Source of the DNA: Pedobacter changchengzhani
GTDB taxonomy: Bacteria > Bacteroidota > Bacteroidia > Sphingobacteriales > Sphingobacteriaceae
Assembly: GCF_004354365.1 (NCBI RefSeq)
Contig: NZ_SJCY01000004.1
Coordinates: 62,001 to 126,000 of the forward strand
DNA: 64,000 nt
Reading direction: 5' to 3'
The first letter of the stretch is position 1. The number at the start of each line of letters is the position of its first letter. The position numbers and the translations under genes are program-made. The notes below the pieces were generated by a model, which saw nothing but the letters and a program-made list of their open reading frames with translations, did no database searches and was not told the DNA's origin. Positions 1-8,462 of the stretch are shown here, in pieces.

Positions 1-475
1 AGCGCCTACTATGTTCTTTATTTGAGATGATTTCATCAACCATTTTCAGCTCGATGATGGAGTAACTATCTGAGCCAATTCCAGTATCTAAAAATAAATC
101 TGTAATGTCTTTTAATCTACATTGAACATCATTTAAACGGTATTCGCTGTCGCCATTTCGATACAATTTTCGGGTAACTGTAATTTGCGAGTAGGCCGTT
201 GGTAAAATGTTTTTTGTATTATCAAAGCTTAAAGAAACTTCTGCTAATTGCGATTGTTTTCGATTTTTTGTGCCATTAAAAATGATGTTTTCCATCTTTT
301 CAGATCGAAGTGCTTTGGTGCTCTGTTCGCCCAAGACCCATCGCATGGCATCAATAACGTTCGATTTTCCACAACCATTTGGGCCAACAATGCCAGTTAC
401 GCCCTCATTAAAATTGATGATTACCTTATCGCCAAAGCTTTTAAAACCTTTAATTTCTAATCGAGTAAGTTGCAT
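1..475 (-). CDS. smc: Chromosome segregation ATPase SMC, N-terminal part (runs off the window)
   Basis: The reverse strand from the ATG at 475 reads an SMC head: MQLTRLEIKGFKSFGD, then the Walker A motif GPNGCGKSNVIDA and the following conserved stretch RWVLGEQSKALR. SMC proteins are long coiled-coil ATPases that organise and segregate the chromosome with ScpA/ScpB. About 158 residues are present. The Walker A half of the head is here; the coiled coils, hinge, signature motif and Walker B lie beyond the left edge. An opposite-strand frame over the same bases is a shadow. Family call is firm; the rest of the gene cannot be seen. Confidence 0.93.
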   Translation of the reverse strand, partial: MQLTRLEIKGFKSFGDKVIINFNEGVTGIVGPNGCGKSNVIDAMRWVLGEQSTKALRSEKMENIIFNGTKNRKQSQLAEVSLSFDNTKNILPTAYSQITVTRKLYRNGDSEYRLNDVQCRLKDITDLFLDTGIGSDSYSIIELKMVDEIISNKEHSRR

Positions 476-640
476 GGTTAACCGCTGCAGAAGCGATTTC
501 AATATTAACGATAATTTTGCTGTATTTCAAGTTTTTGGATGGATGTATTTAAAAAAGATGATTTTAAAGTTTTAAATATTTTATCGGACTAAAACTTTTT
601 TACTATTTAAATGGTAGTATTGATGAATAAAACATTAAAA

Positions 641-1624
641 ATGGAATATAGAAGATTAGGCAAATCGGGTTTGCAAGTAAGTGCACTTAGTTTAGGAAGT
701 TGGTTAACTTTTGGAAATCAGATTAGTGATAAGGTTGCCGATGAATTAATGGGCATTGCTTACGATGCTGGTGTAAACTTTTTCGATAATGCGGAAGGTT
801 ATGCAGAAGGCAAATCTGAAATAACGATGGGCAAAATTTTAAAAGCTCAAAAATGGGATAGGGATAGTTTTGTAGTATCGAGCAAGGTGTTTTTTGGCGC
901 TGAAAATAAAGGGCCAAATCAAATGGGTTTATCGCGTAAACATGTTATTGAGGCTTGCAATGGCGCTTTAAGTCGTTTACAGGTTGATTATTTAGATTTA
1001 TATTTTTGCCATCGCCCTGATAAAAATACACCAATTGCAGAAACTGTTTTGGCGATGAATACTTTATTGCAACAAGGTAAAATATTGTATTGGGGAACAT
1101 CAGAATGGAGTGCTGCGGAAATAACCGAAGCGATTGGCGTTGCTAAGGATTATCGTTTAATTGGCCCTACAATGGAGCAACCGCAATATAATTTACTAAC
1201 TAGAGATAAATTAGAACAAGAATTTTTGCTACTTTTTAGAGATCATGGTATCGGCACAACCACTTGGTCGCCATTGGCTTCGGGTTTATTATCTGGCAAA
1301 TACACCAAAGGTGATGTTAAAGACACTCGCTTAGATATGAAGGGTATGGAATGGCTTAAAGACCGTACTTTAGCTGATGAGCGGATGAAAAAAGTTGGCG
1401 ATTTACAAAAATTAGCCGATAAATTGAATGTTTCTTTGGCAAAAATGTCGGTAGCTTGGTGTTTAAAAAACCCAAATGTGAGCACGGTTATTTTAGGTGC
1501 GAGTAAAGCTGCGCAGTTGAAAGAAAATTTAACTTCGTTAGAAGTTTTACCATTATTAACAGACGAGATTATGCTTCAAATTGATGAAATGATGGGTACT
1601 AAGCCTGTACAGCCACAGTTTTAA
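641..1624 (+). CDS. Aldo/keto reductase (Kv-beta/YghZ-like)
   Basis: NADPH-dependent aldo/keto reductase of the group that includes potassium-channel beta subunits and YghZ. The start used here gives MEYRRLGKSGLQVSALSLGS, the usual family N-terminus. ATGs at 611 and 623 add an unconserved leader. Family blocks visible are DNAEGYAEGKSE with the catalytic Asp/Tyr, VSSKVF with the Lys, YLDLYFCHRPD, YWGTSEWSA, and NVSTVILGASKAAQL near the C-terminus, which binds the cofactor. The TIM barrel is complete (about 327 residues). It stands alone, divergent from smc. The natural substrate cannot be told from sequence. Confidence 0.9.
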   Translation: MEYRRLGKSGLQVSALSLGSWLTFGNQISDKVADELMGIAYDAGVNFFDNAEGYAEGKSEITMGKILKAQKWDRDSFVVSSKVFFGAENKGPNQMGLSRKHVIEACNGALSRLQVDYLDLYFCHRPDKNTPIAETVLAMNTLLQQGKILYWGTSEWSAAEITEAIGVAKDYRLIGPTMEQPQYNLLTRDKLEQEFLLLFRDHGIGTTTWSPLASGLLSGKYTKGDVKDTRLDMKGMEWLKDRTLADERMKKVGDLQKLADKLNVSLAKMSVAWCLKNPNVSTVILGASKAAQLKENLTSLEVLPLLTDEIMLQIDEMMGTKPVQPQF

Positions 1625-1660
1625 ATTTAGTTAAAGACGTTGTCTCATATCTATAAGTTT

Positions 1661-1727
1661 TTCATTCTGAGCTTGTCGAAGAACTCGTAAATTATTTTTA
1701 GGTATTTCGACAGGCTCAATGTGACAG
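1661..1727. repeat. Interspersed inverted repeat, TTGTCGAAG family
   Basis: An imperfect inverted repeat: left arm TTCATTCTGAGCTTGTCGAA (1661-1680), right arm TTTCGACAGGCTCAATGTGA (about 1705-1724), with an A/T-rich centre. The element sits alone in the spacer after the aldo/keto reductase and could fold as a transcript-end hairpin. It resembles interspersed palindromes common in Bacteroidota spacers. No second copy was seen in this window. Confidence 0.7.
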
Positions 1728-1779
1728 ATTTAATTAATAATTTTTATAATTCATTGACTTCGGCTTGGTTATCGACTAA

Positions 1780-2709
1780 ATGAAATATTTTATGATGAAA
1801 AAAGCACTTCCTATATTTTTTTTGTTAGCCTGTTTGCAGGCTTGTACATCAAAAACTGAAACAAGAATAGGTATTTTTGATATATCCAAGGATGACGAAA
1901 TAATAATTTTCACATGGTACTATGGTAGCGGTGCGACTATTTTGAGAGTGGATATTGATGGAAAGAACCTACAGCCTGTATCTCCATTTTCTAAAGATAG
2001 TAGTTATGTAAATCCAAAATATAATGAAAAAGGTACTAAATTATTATATATAGGAAGGAAAAATGGAGATGTCAGTAACAGTTCTGTATATATAGCTGAT
2101 GCCGATGGGGGTAATAGATATTTGTTGGCTAAAGAGTCTGGAATTATTGACGAAGCTTTTTTCTCATCATGTGATGATTTGATTTATTATATAAAGTCAA
2201 GAGAATTTGGTAATAGCTCCCCAGTAGCTAGGCCGCAACCTCATGGTTCAGATGTCTATTCCCTAAATATTAGAACAGGAAAGAGCAATCAAATAACAAA
2301 TTTTGATGCATATGGTCTATATCGTCCATCAGAATATGATTGTCAAAGCATGATCTTACATATGCCCCTAAAAGGTATGATTAAAGTCCCTACAGATGGT
2401 TCCAATAAACAGTATGATATAAACCCGATAAACGATCCTAGGAAAGATACATCTTTGTATGGCTCGCCGTTATTTTCCAAAAAAAATAATATATTGTTTT
2501 TCTTGGCACCTTATGAAATGTACACTATGAAAATGAAAGATAGAATGGCAAAATTAATAATAAGAGACGATGACATGATTAATAATTTTAGGCTTTTTAA
2601 CAGACAAAAAAAAATTATTTATACAAATTATAAAGAAAATTATTTTTATACTATAGACTATAATGGAAAAATTATAAGGAAGATAGAAGTAGATCTTAAC
2701 GCTAATTGA
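1780..2709 (+). CDS. Lipoprotein with TolB/WD-like beta-propeller repeats
   Basis: The N-terminus is a lipoprotein signal: MKKALPIFFLLACLQAC, with the lipobox Cys at about residue 22. The mature part repeats short blades with Asp-rich turns of the TolB/DPP-IV propeller type: SKDDEIIIFTWY, VDIDGKNLQP, YNEKGTKLLYIGR, IADADGGNRYLL, VPTDGSNKQY. It is probably an outer-membrane-anchored periplasmic or surface protein. ATGs at 1780, 1792 and 1795 are in frame, and 1795 gives the cleaner signal peptide. Base composition is more A/T-rich than its neighbours. Function is unknown; the propeller call is by pattern only. Confidence 0.75.
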   Translation: MKYFMMKKALPIFFLLACLQACTSKTETRIGIFDISKDDEIIIFTWYYGSGATILRVDIDGKNLQPVSPFSKDSSYVNPKYNEKGTKLLYIGRKNGDVSNSSVYIADADGGNRYLLAKESGIIDEAFFSSCDDLIYYIKSREFGNSSPVARPQPHGSDVYSLNIRTGKSNQITNFDAYGLYRPSEYDCQSMILHMPLKGMIKVPTDGSNKQYDINPINDPRKDTSLYGSPLFSKKNNILFFLAPYEMYTMKMKDRMAKLIIRDDDMINNFRLFNRQKKIIYTNYKENYFYTIDYNGKIIRKIEVDLNAN

Positions 2710-2807
2710 AATTTGAGACCATGAAATACAGAACCCCTCGTTTTCATGAAAAAAAGAGACAGTTTTTATGCCTGATAATAAAATTCAATCGTTCTTTAGT
2801 TTATAAT

Positions 2808-2924
2808 CTACCCTTTCACAATCATCAGTTTTGCAAACTTCAATAATAACTGTTTATTTCCTAATCCTTGAAAAAATACCGTTGCTTTAACATCTGGCAG
2901 GTTTCCTTCTAAACTAATAATCTT
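2808..2924 (-). pseudogene. Detached 3' fragment of a second uvrD/pcrA allele
   Basis: Read on the minus strand this gives 38 codons and a TAG stop. The peptide is identical to the last 38 residues of the adjacent helicase (starts KIISLEGNLPDVK, ends KLMIVKG). Nineteen of the 38 codons plus the stop codon differ, none changing an amino acid. Upstream of codon 1 the match breaks off abruptly. This is a remnant of a formerly functional allele, not a gene. Confidence 0.9.
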
Positions 2925-2934
2925 CTCACGGTTT

Positions 2935-2978
2935 GGATTTGCAATCCGAACCCGTCGAGTAGAGGATTAAAAATCCTC
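2935..2978. repeat. Pair of short REP-like hairpins
   Basis: Two three-base-loop hairpins 14 bp apart: GGATT-TGC-AATCC (2935-2947) and GAGGATT-AAA-AATCCTC (2962-2978). They lie at the breakpoint where the duplicated helicase fragment loses homology. A REP-doublet-like mobile palindrome is a reasonable guess. No transposase gene is present in the window. Confidence 0.5.
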
Positions 2979-3199
2979 AGTTCAATAAGTCAGGAAAGTA
3001 TTTCGTGACTGGCGAATTTTCTTTAATGCACTAAACTTTGTTTCTAAACCCGATAGCAATGTAAAGCCCGATTTTTCATCGGCTTGGAATGTATAGCGGG
3101 GCTACCGAACCTGTGAAATACAGAACCCCTCGTTTTCATAAAAAAAAGAGACAGTTTTTATGCCTGACAATAAAATTCAATCGTTCTTTAATTTATAAT

Positions 3200-5503
3200 T
3201 TACCCCTTTACAATCATCAACTTTGCAAACTTTAACAACAATTGCTTATTCCCTAAACCTTGAAAAAACACGGTTGCCTTAACATCAGGCAAATTTCCTT
3301 CTAAGCTAATGATCTTTCCGAAACCAAATTTTTCATGTTCTACTTCCATGCCTCCTTGAAATTCGTGAGGTAACGATGGCGCAAAACCCGGCGTTGGTAT
3401 ATGTGCTTTAGCAAGTAGCGACGTTGTTTTTGGTCGAACGGGTGGGGCAGAAGGTGCCGTTGCACCAGCTTTCGGTTTAGTTAAAAAATTACGTGGTTGC
3501 GAAGTCCAACTTTTCTTTTCATCATCAAAATTACCCTCAAAAACATTACTTTTTGCAGGTTTTACATCAAGTTCTAAGTATTTTTGGTCAATTTCATTAA
3601 TAAAACGGCTAGGTTCACAATTGGTTAAAGTGCCCCAACGATAACGAGATGTGGCGTAAGTTATAGTCAATTTAATTTCTGCACGGGTTATTGCCACATA
3701 AAATAAACGGCGTTCTTCTTCTAAATCCGCTCTAGAATTTACCGATAATTGTGAGGGAAACAAATTCTCTTCCAAGCCAACAATAAACACATTTTTAAAC
3801 TCCAAACCCTTGGCAGAGTGTATCGTCATTAACGAAACAGTATCTTTATTTTTATCACTGTCTTTATCATCATTGGTTAAAAGCGCAACATCTTGCATAA
3901 AAATATCAAGTCCTTTTTCTTCAATATCTTCACGCTCAGAAAACTCTTTAATACCGTTTAAAAGTTCCTGTATATTTTCGTACCTACTTCTACCTTCTAC
4001 ACTATCATCTGTATAAAGTTCTTTTAAAATACCGGCATGTTGTGCAATAAATAAAGCCGTATCATAAGCATCAAGTTTTTTCGCTTCCGCTTGGAAACTT
4101 TGTATCATTACCGCAAAATCGTTCAGTTGATTGGCTAAACGACCTTCTACAAACATGTGTGGATTAGAAATCACCTCCCACATGGTTTTATCATTTTGAT
4201 CGGCAGCTACAATTATTTTATCAATAGAGGTATCGCCAATACCACGTTTCGGATAATTAATTACCCGTTTTATCGCCTCTTCATCCTTCGGATTAAAAGT
4301 TAAACGGAAGTAAGCAATTAAATCTTTAACCTCTTTACGTTGGTAAAAAGATTGCCCGCCGTAAATTTTATAAGGAATGTTTAATTTGCGTAAACCTTCT
4401 TCCATTGCCCTGCTTTGGGCATTTGTACGGTATAAAATTGCAAAATCTTTATGGTTGTATCCTTTTGTGGTGCGTTCTTGAATAATAGATTCGGCAACCA
4501 TTTTGCCTTCTTCATTATCGGTAAATGCTCGGGTAATCTTAATCCGATCTCCCTCCAGATTTTCTGAAAAAACATTTTTTTCGAGCTGATTTTTATTTTT
4601 TGCAATCACACTGCTCGCTGCATCAACTATGTTTTGTGTAGAACGGTAATTCTGCTCAAGTTTATAAACTTTTAAATCGGGGTAATCGCGTTCGAAATTT
4701 AAGATGTTTTGGATATTCGCTCCACGGAAAGCGTAAATACTTTGTGCATCATCACCCACTACGCAAATATTTTGGTAAGCAGCTGCCAATTTTTTCACAA
4801 TTGTATATTGCGAAAAGTTGGTATCTTGATACTCATCAACCATTAAATACTTAAACTTTTGCTGGTATTTATTTAAAACATCTGGGTGCTCTTTAAGTAA
4901 AATGTTGGTTTTGAAAAGTAGATCGTCAAAATCCATTGCACCTGCTCTAAAGCATCGCTTTGCGTAAGTTTCGTAAATTTGCCCAATTAAAGGGCGCTTA
5001 TTTTGAATATCTTCTGCCTGAATTTGATCGTTTACTTGGTATTCGCCCCAAGAAATAAGGTTGTTTTTTGCTGATGATATTCTATTAAAAACAAAGTTGG
5101 CGGCGTATAATTTATCGTCTAATTGCAACTCTTTTAAAATAGCACGGATTACACTTTTGCTATCATCGGTGTCATAAATGGTAAAATTACTCGGGTAGCC
5201 AATTTTTTCGGCCTCTACACGTAAAATTTTGGCAAATACAGAGTGAAAAGTACCCATCCAAATGTTTTTTGCTTCAGCACCACACACTTTACCAATACGC
5301 TCGCGCATATCTTTACTCGCTTTGTTGGTAAACGTTAAAACCAAAATATTAAAAGGATCGGTGCCGGTTTGGATAAGGTGCGCCACACGGTATGTAATTA
5401 CGCGTGTTTTGCCCGATCCGGCGCCTGCAACAATCATTACTGGTCCTTTTGTGTTCTCTACTGCTGCTCTTTGTTGTGGGTTTAATCCTTCTAAATAATC
5501 CAA
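3200..5503 (-). CDS. pcrA: ATP-dependent DNA helicase of the UvrD/PcrA/Rep family
   Basis: SF1A 3'-5' DNA helicase used in repair and in clearing replication blocks. All signature motifs are present in order: Q motif LNPQQRAAV, Walker A VAGAGSGKTRV, motif II DEYQDTN, motif III VVGDDAQSIYAFRGA, motif IV LEQNYRS, motif V MTIHSAKGLEF, motif VI RRLFYVAITRA. The C-terminus (VEHEKFGFGKIISLEG...) is the Tudor-like tail of PcrA/UvrD, and 767 residues is normal for the family. The start is TTG at 5503, preceded by a purine-rich GAGGAG about 6 bases away, a rare clear Shine-Dalgarno for this phylum. Its 3' end is duplicated just downstream. Confidence 0.95.
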   Translation of the reverse strand: MDYLEGLNPQQRAAVENTKGPVMIVAGAGSGKTRVITYRVAHLIQTGTDPFNILVLTFTNKASKDMRERIGKVCGAEAKNIWMGTFHSVFAKILRVEAEKIGYPSNFTIYDTDDSKSVIRAILKELQLDDKLYAANFVFNRISSAKNNLISWGEYQVNDQIQAEDIQNKRPLIGQIYETYAKRCFRAGAMDFDDLLFKTNILLKEHPDVLNKYQQKFKYLMVDEYQDTNFSQYTIVKKLAAAYQNICVVGDDAQSIYAFRGANIQNILNFERDYPDLKVYKLEQNYRSTQNIVDAASSVIAKNKNQLEKNVFSENLEGDRIKITRAFTDNEEGKMVAESIIQERTTKGYNHKDFAILYRTNAQSRAMEEGLRKLNIPYKIYGGQSFYQRKEVKDLIAYFRLTFNPKDEEAIKRVINYPKRGIGDTSIDKIIVAADQNDKTMWEVISNPHMFVEGRLANQLNDFAVMIQSFQAEAKKLDAYDTALFIAQHAGILKELYTDDSVEGRSRYENIQELLNGIKEFSEREDIEEKGLDIFMQDVALLTNDDKDSDKNKDTVSLMTIHSAKGLEFKNVFIVGLEENLFPSQLSVNSRADLEEERRLFYVAITRAEIKLTITYATSRYRWGTLTNCEPSRFINEIDQKYLELDVKPAKSNVFEGNFDDEKKSWTSQPRNFLTKPKAGATAPSAPPVRPKTTSLLAKAHIPTPGFAPSLPHEFQGGMEVEHEKFGFGKIISLEGNLPDVKATVFFQGLGNKQLLLKFAKLMIVKG

Positions 5504-5853
5504 AATCGGCTCCTCTTTTCTTAAAATTCAAAAATAACAAATCTAAAAGGTTTTAGCGATTGTGTTGGTAATTAGTTGCATATTGGTTTAGCTTATTTTT
5601 TGGAAAAGCGAAAGCAGTGGTCGTTTTTTCTGTAGTGCTTTGTACTGAAGGTATTCTTTTGGAACTTATGCTCCATAACTGCCTAAGACAGTTAGGCGCC
5701 TGCAGGCCTTGAGTTTTTGACCGGTATCCGCTACGCCAAGTTTAAATAATTTTCTTCTGTGCTATTAATAAAGGATTTAGAACAAAGTTGTGCTAACAAT
5801 ATGCCAAAATTTCATCCTTTTTGTTTGGGTACAGAATTTGATATATAAGTGTT
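5504..5853. other. 350-bp spacer without a recognised gene
   Basis: It separates the helicase from the divergent DUF493 gene. The only structure I see is a small perfect hairpin GCCTAA-GACAG-TTAGGC (about 5681-5697), followed by the G/C-rich palindromes GGCGCC and GCCTGCAGGC. No ORF with family likeness and no clear promoter. Confidence 0.5.
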
Positions 5854-6165
5854 ATGGAAAATACTAATATTGAATTTACCGATCTTCCTGAGGGAACTAA
5901 CCCAGATATTTACGCCAATTTAAAAGAGAAATTGGAAAGTGTTGAGAAATTTCCTGGTATTTATAATTTCAAATTTATAATTACTGGTGGCTTAGATAAA
6001 ATAGAGGAGTTACGATCGATCTTACCCGACGATAAATTTATAGAGCAACCCTCTAAAACGGGTAAATATGTTTCTATTACTGTAAAAAAAGAAATGCAAA
6101 ACGCCGATGATGTAATTGCTATTTACAAAGCAGTAGGAGAGATTAAAGGAATTATGATGCTCTAA
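5854..6165 (+). CDS. DUF493 (YbeD-like) family protein
   Basis: A 103-residue protein matching the small alpha/beta DUF493 fold: ...KFPGIYNFKFIITGG near the middle and VSITVKKEMQNADDVIAIYK before the C-terminal KGIMML. Members such as E. coli YbeD are ACT-like proteins of uncertain, perhaps regulatory, role. It is monocistronic, facing a convergent membrane-protein pair. The family call is good; function is unknown. Confidence 0.85.
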   Translation: MENTNIEFTDLPEGTNPDIYANLKEKLESVEKFPGIYNFKFIITGGLDKIEELRSILPDDKFIEQPSKTGKYVSITVKKEMQNADDVIAIYKAVGEIKGIMML

Positions 6166-6178
6166 AAAAAATATATAG

Positions 6179-6252
6179 CTGTTCGAAATTTATTAAAAAC
6201 GTTTCGAACAGTTAATTAAGTTTTGCCTTAACTGTAAATTTCGTACAGTTAA
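6179..6252. terminator. Two stacked hairpins between convergent genes
   Basis: CTGTTCGAAA (6179-6188) pairs with TTTCGAACAG (6202-6211). Further on, TTAACTGTA (6228-6236) pairs with TACAGTTAA (6244-6252). They sit between a plus-strand gene ending at 6165 and a minus-strand gene ending at 6353, so a bidirectional terminator is likely. T-tracts are weak. Confidence 0.5.
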
Positions 6253-6352
6253 TTTAAAGTATCAAAGCTAAACGCCTGCCAATTAATAGGGATTGAGTTT
6301 TACCCTCTAATCTTTGTTCTTTGCTCCTTGGCTTTGCTCCTTAATCAAAGTT

Positions 6353-7858
6353 TTACATCCAATCTTCATTACCACTTTCTACTTGGTAGAGCCAATAATT
6401 TACCAAAAGCTTAATCTCCGTGTAATTGCCATATTTAAAATGGATTTTACCCGCGGCGGTATGCAAACACAAATGGCCAACATCTATACTTTTATGCCAT
6501 GGATATTGAAATGTAGTAATAGCCTGTATTTTATTTGGCGAAACAATTTCTTTTGATATATCCCAAATTCCACTAGATTTAATTATAAAATATTGACTAA
6601 CAGCGATTCTATGTTTTCGGTAGCTGATATAAATCATTAAAATACCAATTACCGAGTAAGGAATTGCTAAACCAAAAAAGGATTTTACCTCTGGCACATT
6701 AAATCCTACGATCAGAAAAACAGCTACCGGAAACACGATTTTGAAGAATATTGGTAAATTTAAAAAGCGCCAATTTGGAACAAAAGTTTTTCCATTTAGG
6801 GGTTGTTGACCTAAAATCATTTTGAGCAACTCATTTTTTTCTTTTAAATTACAGCCAGGTATGTCTATTGTATTGCCCTGCATTTCGTGGCCTTTTTTAC
6901 TTTCGCCAAAATGAGCTTGCTTTAAACTCATGTTTAGTATGTTCAGTTTCTTTTGGAAGTAATTTTGGCTGTATTTCGAAATCTGAACTTTATTCGGACT
7001 TACCAAAGTGGTTTTTTTGGCTATTAAACCAAAAGATATTAACAGAGAATGTTCATGCTTTGTAATTTCGAGCTCAAAATATTTGTAAAATGTTCTAACT
7101 AGGTTAATAACTAACAATAAAATTAAAATGGCTGCGATTAGAATTATAAAAGTTGCGATGGAAACCATGCTGGATAAAGTAGATTGGATTTCACCTTTGT
7201 CGATTTTAAAACTATCTACCAAATGTCTTAATTCGTAAATTCCGTATAAAAATGCTACAATACTCAACAAGCTCCGGCCGTAGTTAGAGGTTAGCCCCAC
7301 TTTTAATAAAGTAAGCGAGCTAATTCTTAAAAATGGAGTCTGTTTAATTTGGTTATGGATCTGCTCTACCAAAGTGTCATCAACATTAAAAGCTTTTTTA
7401 TTTAATAAATGTTCTTTTAAGTTATAGGCAGATGCTTCATCAATGGCCTTTATACTCACTTCTTCTCCATTCGAACCTGCGGTATCAATCTTCAAACCGT
7501 AAACACCAATTATTTTCTGCAATATGGATTGATTGATGTTAACCTGTTGGATTTTATTAAAAGGTATTGTAACCTGATCACGGTTAAAAATCCCTTTGTT
7601 AACAACAAATTCTTGTTTAGTTTGATCTAAAAAGAAAGTAAAATTTATGTACCACAAATACGCAAAAACAAAGCTTAGTAAAATTATTAGGCCTATACCC
7701 AAAACCATGTAAGCAAGATAGTTACTTGGTGTTTTTACAAAGGCTAAAATAATTAAAACCCCAAACGCTTTACCTAGTTTTACAACAGTATGCGCGGCCA
7801 TAATGATAATCCCAAAAGCAGATTGACGCTGAGGCTTACTAAAATCGTACGCCATCAT
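6353..7858 (-). CDS. bPH2 (YdbT-like) multi-pass membrane protein
   Basis: A 501-residue membrane protein with several hydrophobic spans (VVKLGKAFGVLIILAFV, MVLGIGLIILLSFVFAYLWY, ILIAAILILLLVINLV, VFPVAVFLIVGF). The segments between them read like bacterial PH-like (DUF304) repeats: VTIPFNKIQQVNINQSILQKIIGVYGLKI, TTLVSPNKVQISKYSQNYF, ISKEIVSPNKIQAITTFQYP. These match the YdbT type, which has repeated bPH2 units. It overlaps the upstream YdbS-like gene by 4 bp, so the pair is co-translated and probably forms one membrane complex. Function is not established. Confidence 0.85.
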   Translation of the reverse strand: MMAYDFSKPQRQSAFGIIIMAAHTVVKLGKAFGVLIILAFVKTPSNYLAYMVLGIGLIILLSFVFAYLWYINFTFFLDQTKQEFVVNKGIFNRDQVTIPFNKIQQVNINQSILQKIIGVYGLKIDTAGSNGEEVSIKAIDEASAYNLKEHLLNKKAFNVDDTLVEQIHNQIKQTPFLRISSLTLLKVGLTSNYGRSLLSIVAFLYGIYELRHLVDSFKIDKGEIQSTLSSMVSIATFIILIAAILILLLVINLVRTFYKYFELEITKHEHSLLISFGLIAKKTTLVSPNKVQISKYSQNYFQKKLNILNMSLKQAHFGESKKGHEMQGNTIDIPGCNLKEKNELLKMILGQQPLNGKTFVPNWRFLNLPIFFKIVFPVAVFLIVGFNVPEVKSFFGLAIPYSVIGILMIYISYRKHRIAVSQYFIIKSSGIWDISKEIVSPNKIQAITTFQYPWHKSIDVGHLCLHTAAGKIHFKYGNYTEIKLLVNYWLYQVESGNEDWM

Positions 7859-8394
7859 TCTGCGTTTTTAGTGATTTGGTTTTCAGTTAAGTCAAGTTTC
7901 TTCAGTATCATATCTCTTAAACTTTTTGCCTCATCAATCGGGATACCCGAAATGCGGATATGGCCGGTTTGCCCACCTGCAGTAAATATTTGCAAAGTGC
8001 CGAGTTGATACATCCGAGAAAAAACACCTTGGTTTAATTCGATATGCTGAATTCTATTTAAGGGCACAATGGTGGTGCTTTCTACAATTATTCCGCTCTT
8101 GCACATTACATCGTGTGCCCGAAAAGCATAGCCTCTATTTTTAAAACTAAGTCTAAAAAACAAGAAGAGAATTAATGTTAATGCGCTATAAATACCGATA
8201 ATAAACTTGGCTTCTGCCCGATATTCGACAAGCGTTAATGTTAATACAATGGCGCCGATGCCAATTATCCCTAAAAAAATAAGCAGATTTATAACAATAA
8301 TTTTCCAATAATTTGAGTGTGGTTTGTAGAGTTCAACTACTTCGTATTTTGGAAGTGCGGGTATATCAATCGTATCGTTTGTGAAAAGCTGCAT
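7855..8394 (-). CDS. bPH2 (YdbS-like) membrane protein
   Basis: A 179-residue protein with two adjacent membrane spans (about residues 32-85) followed by one PH-like DUF304 domain: RAHDVMCKSGIIVESTTIVPLNRIQHIELNQGVFSRMYQLGTLQIFTAGG. This is the organisation of B. subtilis YdbS. The stop overlaps the start of the larger YdbT-like gene (ATGA overlap), so the two are expressed together. Role in the cell is unknown. Confidence 0.85.
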   Translation of the reverse strand: MQLFTNDTIDIPALPKYEVVELYKPHSNYWKIIVINLLIFLGIIGIGAIVLTLTLVEYRAEAKFIIGIYSALTLILFLFFRLSFKNRGYAFRAHDVMCKSGIIVESTTIVPLNRIQHIELNQGVFSRMYQLGTLQIFTAGGQTGHIRISGIPIDEAKSLRDMILKKLDLTENQITKNAE

Positions 8395-8462
8395 TTAAAC
8401 AGAATTTGAAATCATTAAAAAATAAAATCTATACCAACTACGACTCGCGTTTTGGGATATTG

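Larger units (their letters stand above)
2722..3316. repeat. Direct repeat: duplicated 3' end of the helicase gene plus its downstream flank
   Basis: Bases 2722-2924 and 3114-3316 are two copies of the same block, offset by 392. The non-coding 86 bp (2722-2807 versus 3114-3199) differ at only 3 positions. The coding 117 bp (2808-2924 versus 3200-3316) differ at 20 positions, all silent. Copy 2 is the true end of the helicase gene; copy 1 is a detached fragment. The 2925-3113 insert between them is unrelated to the helicase and begins with two small hairpins. Confidence 0.9.
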
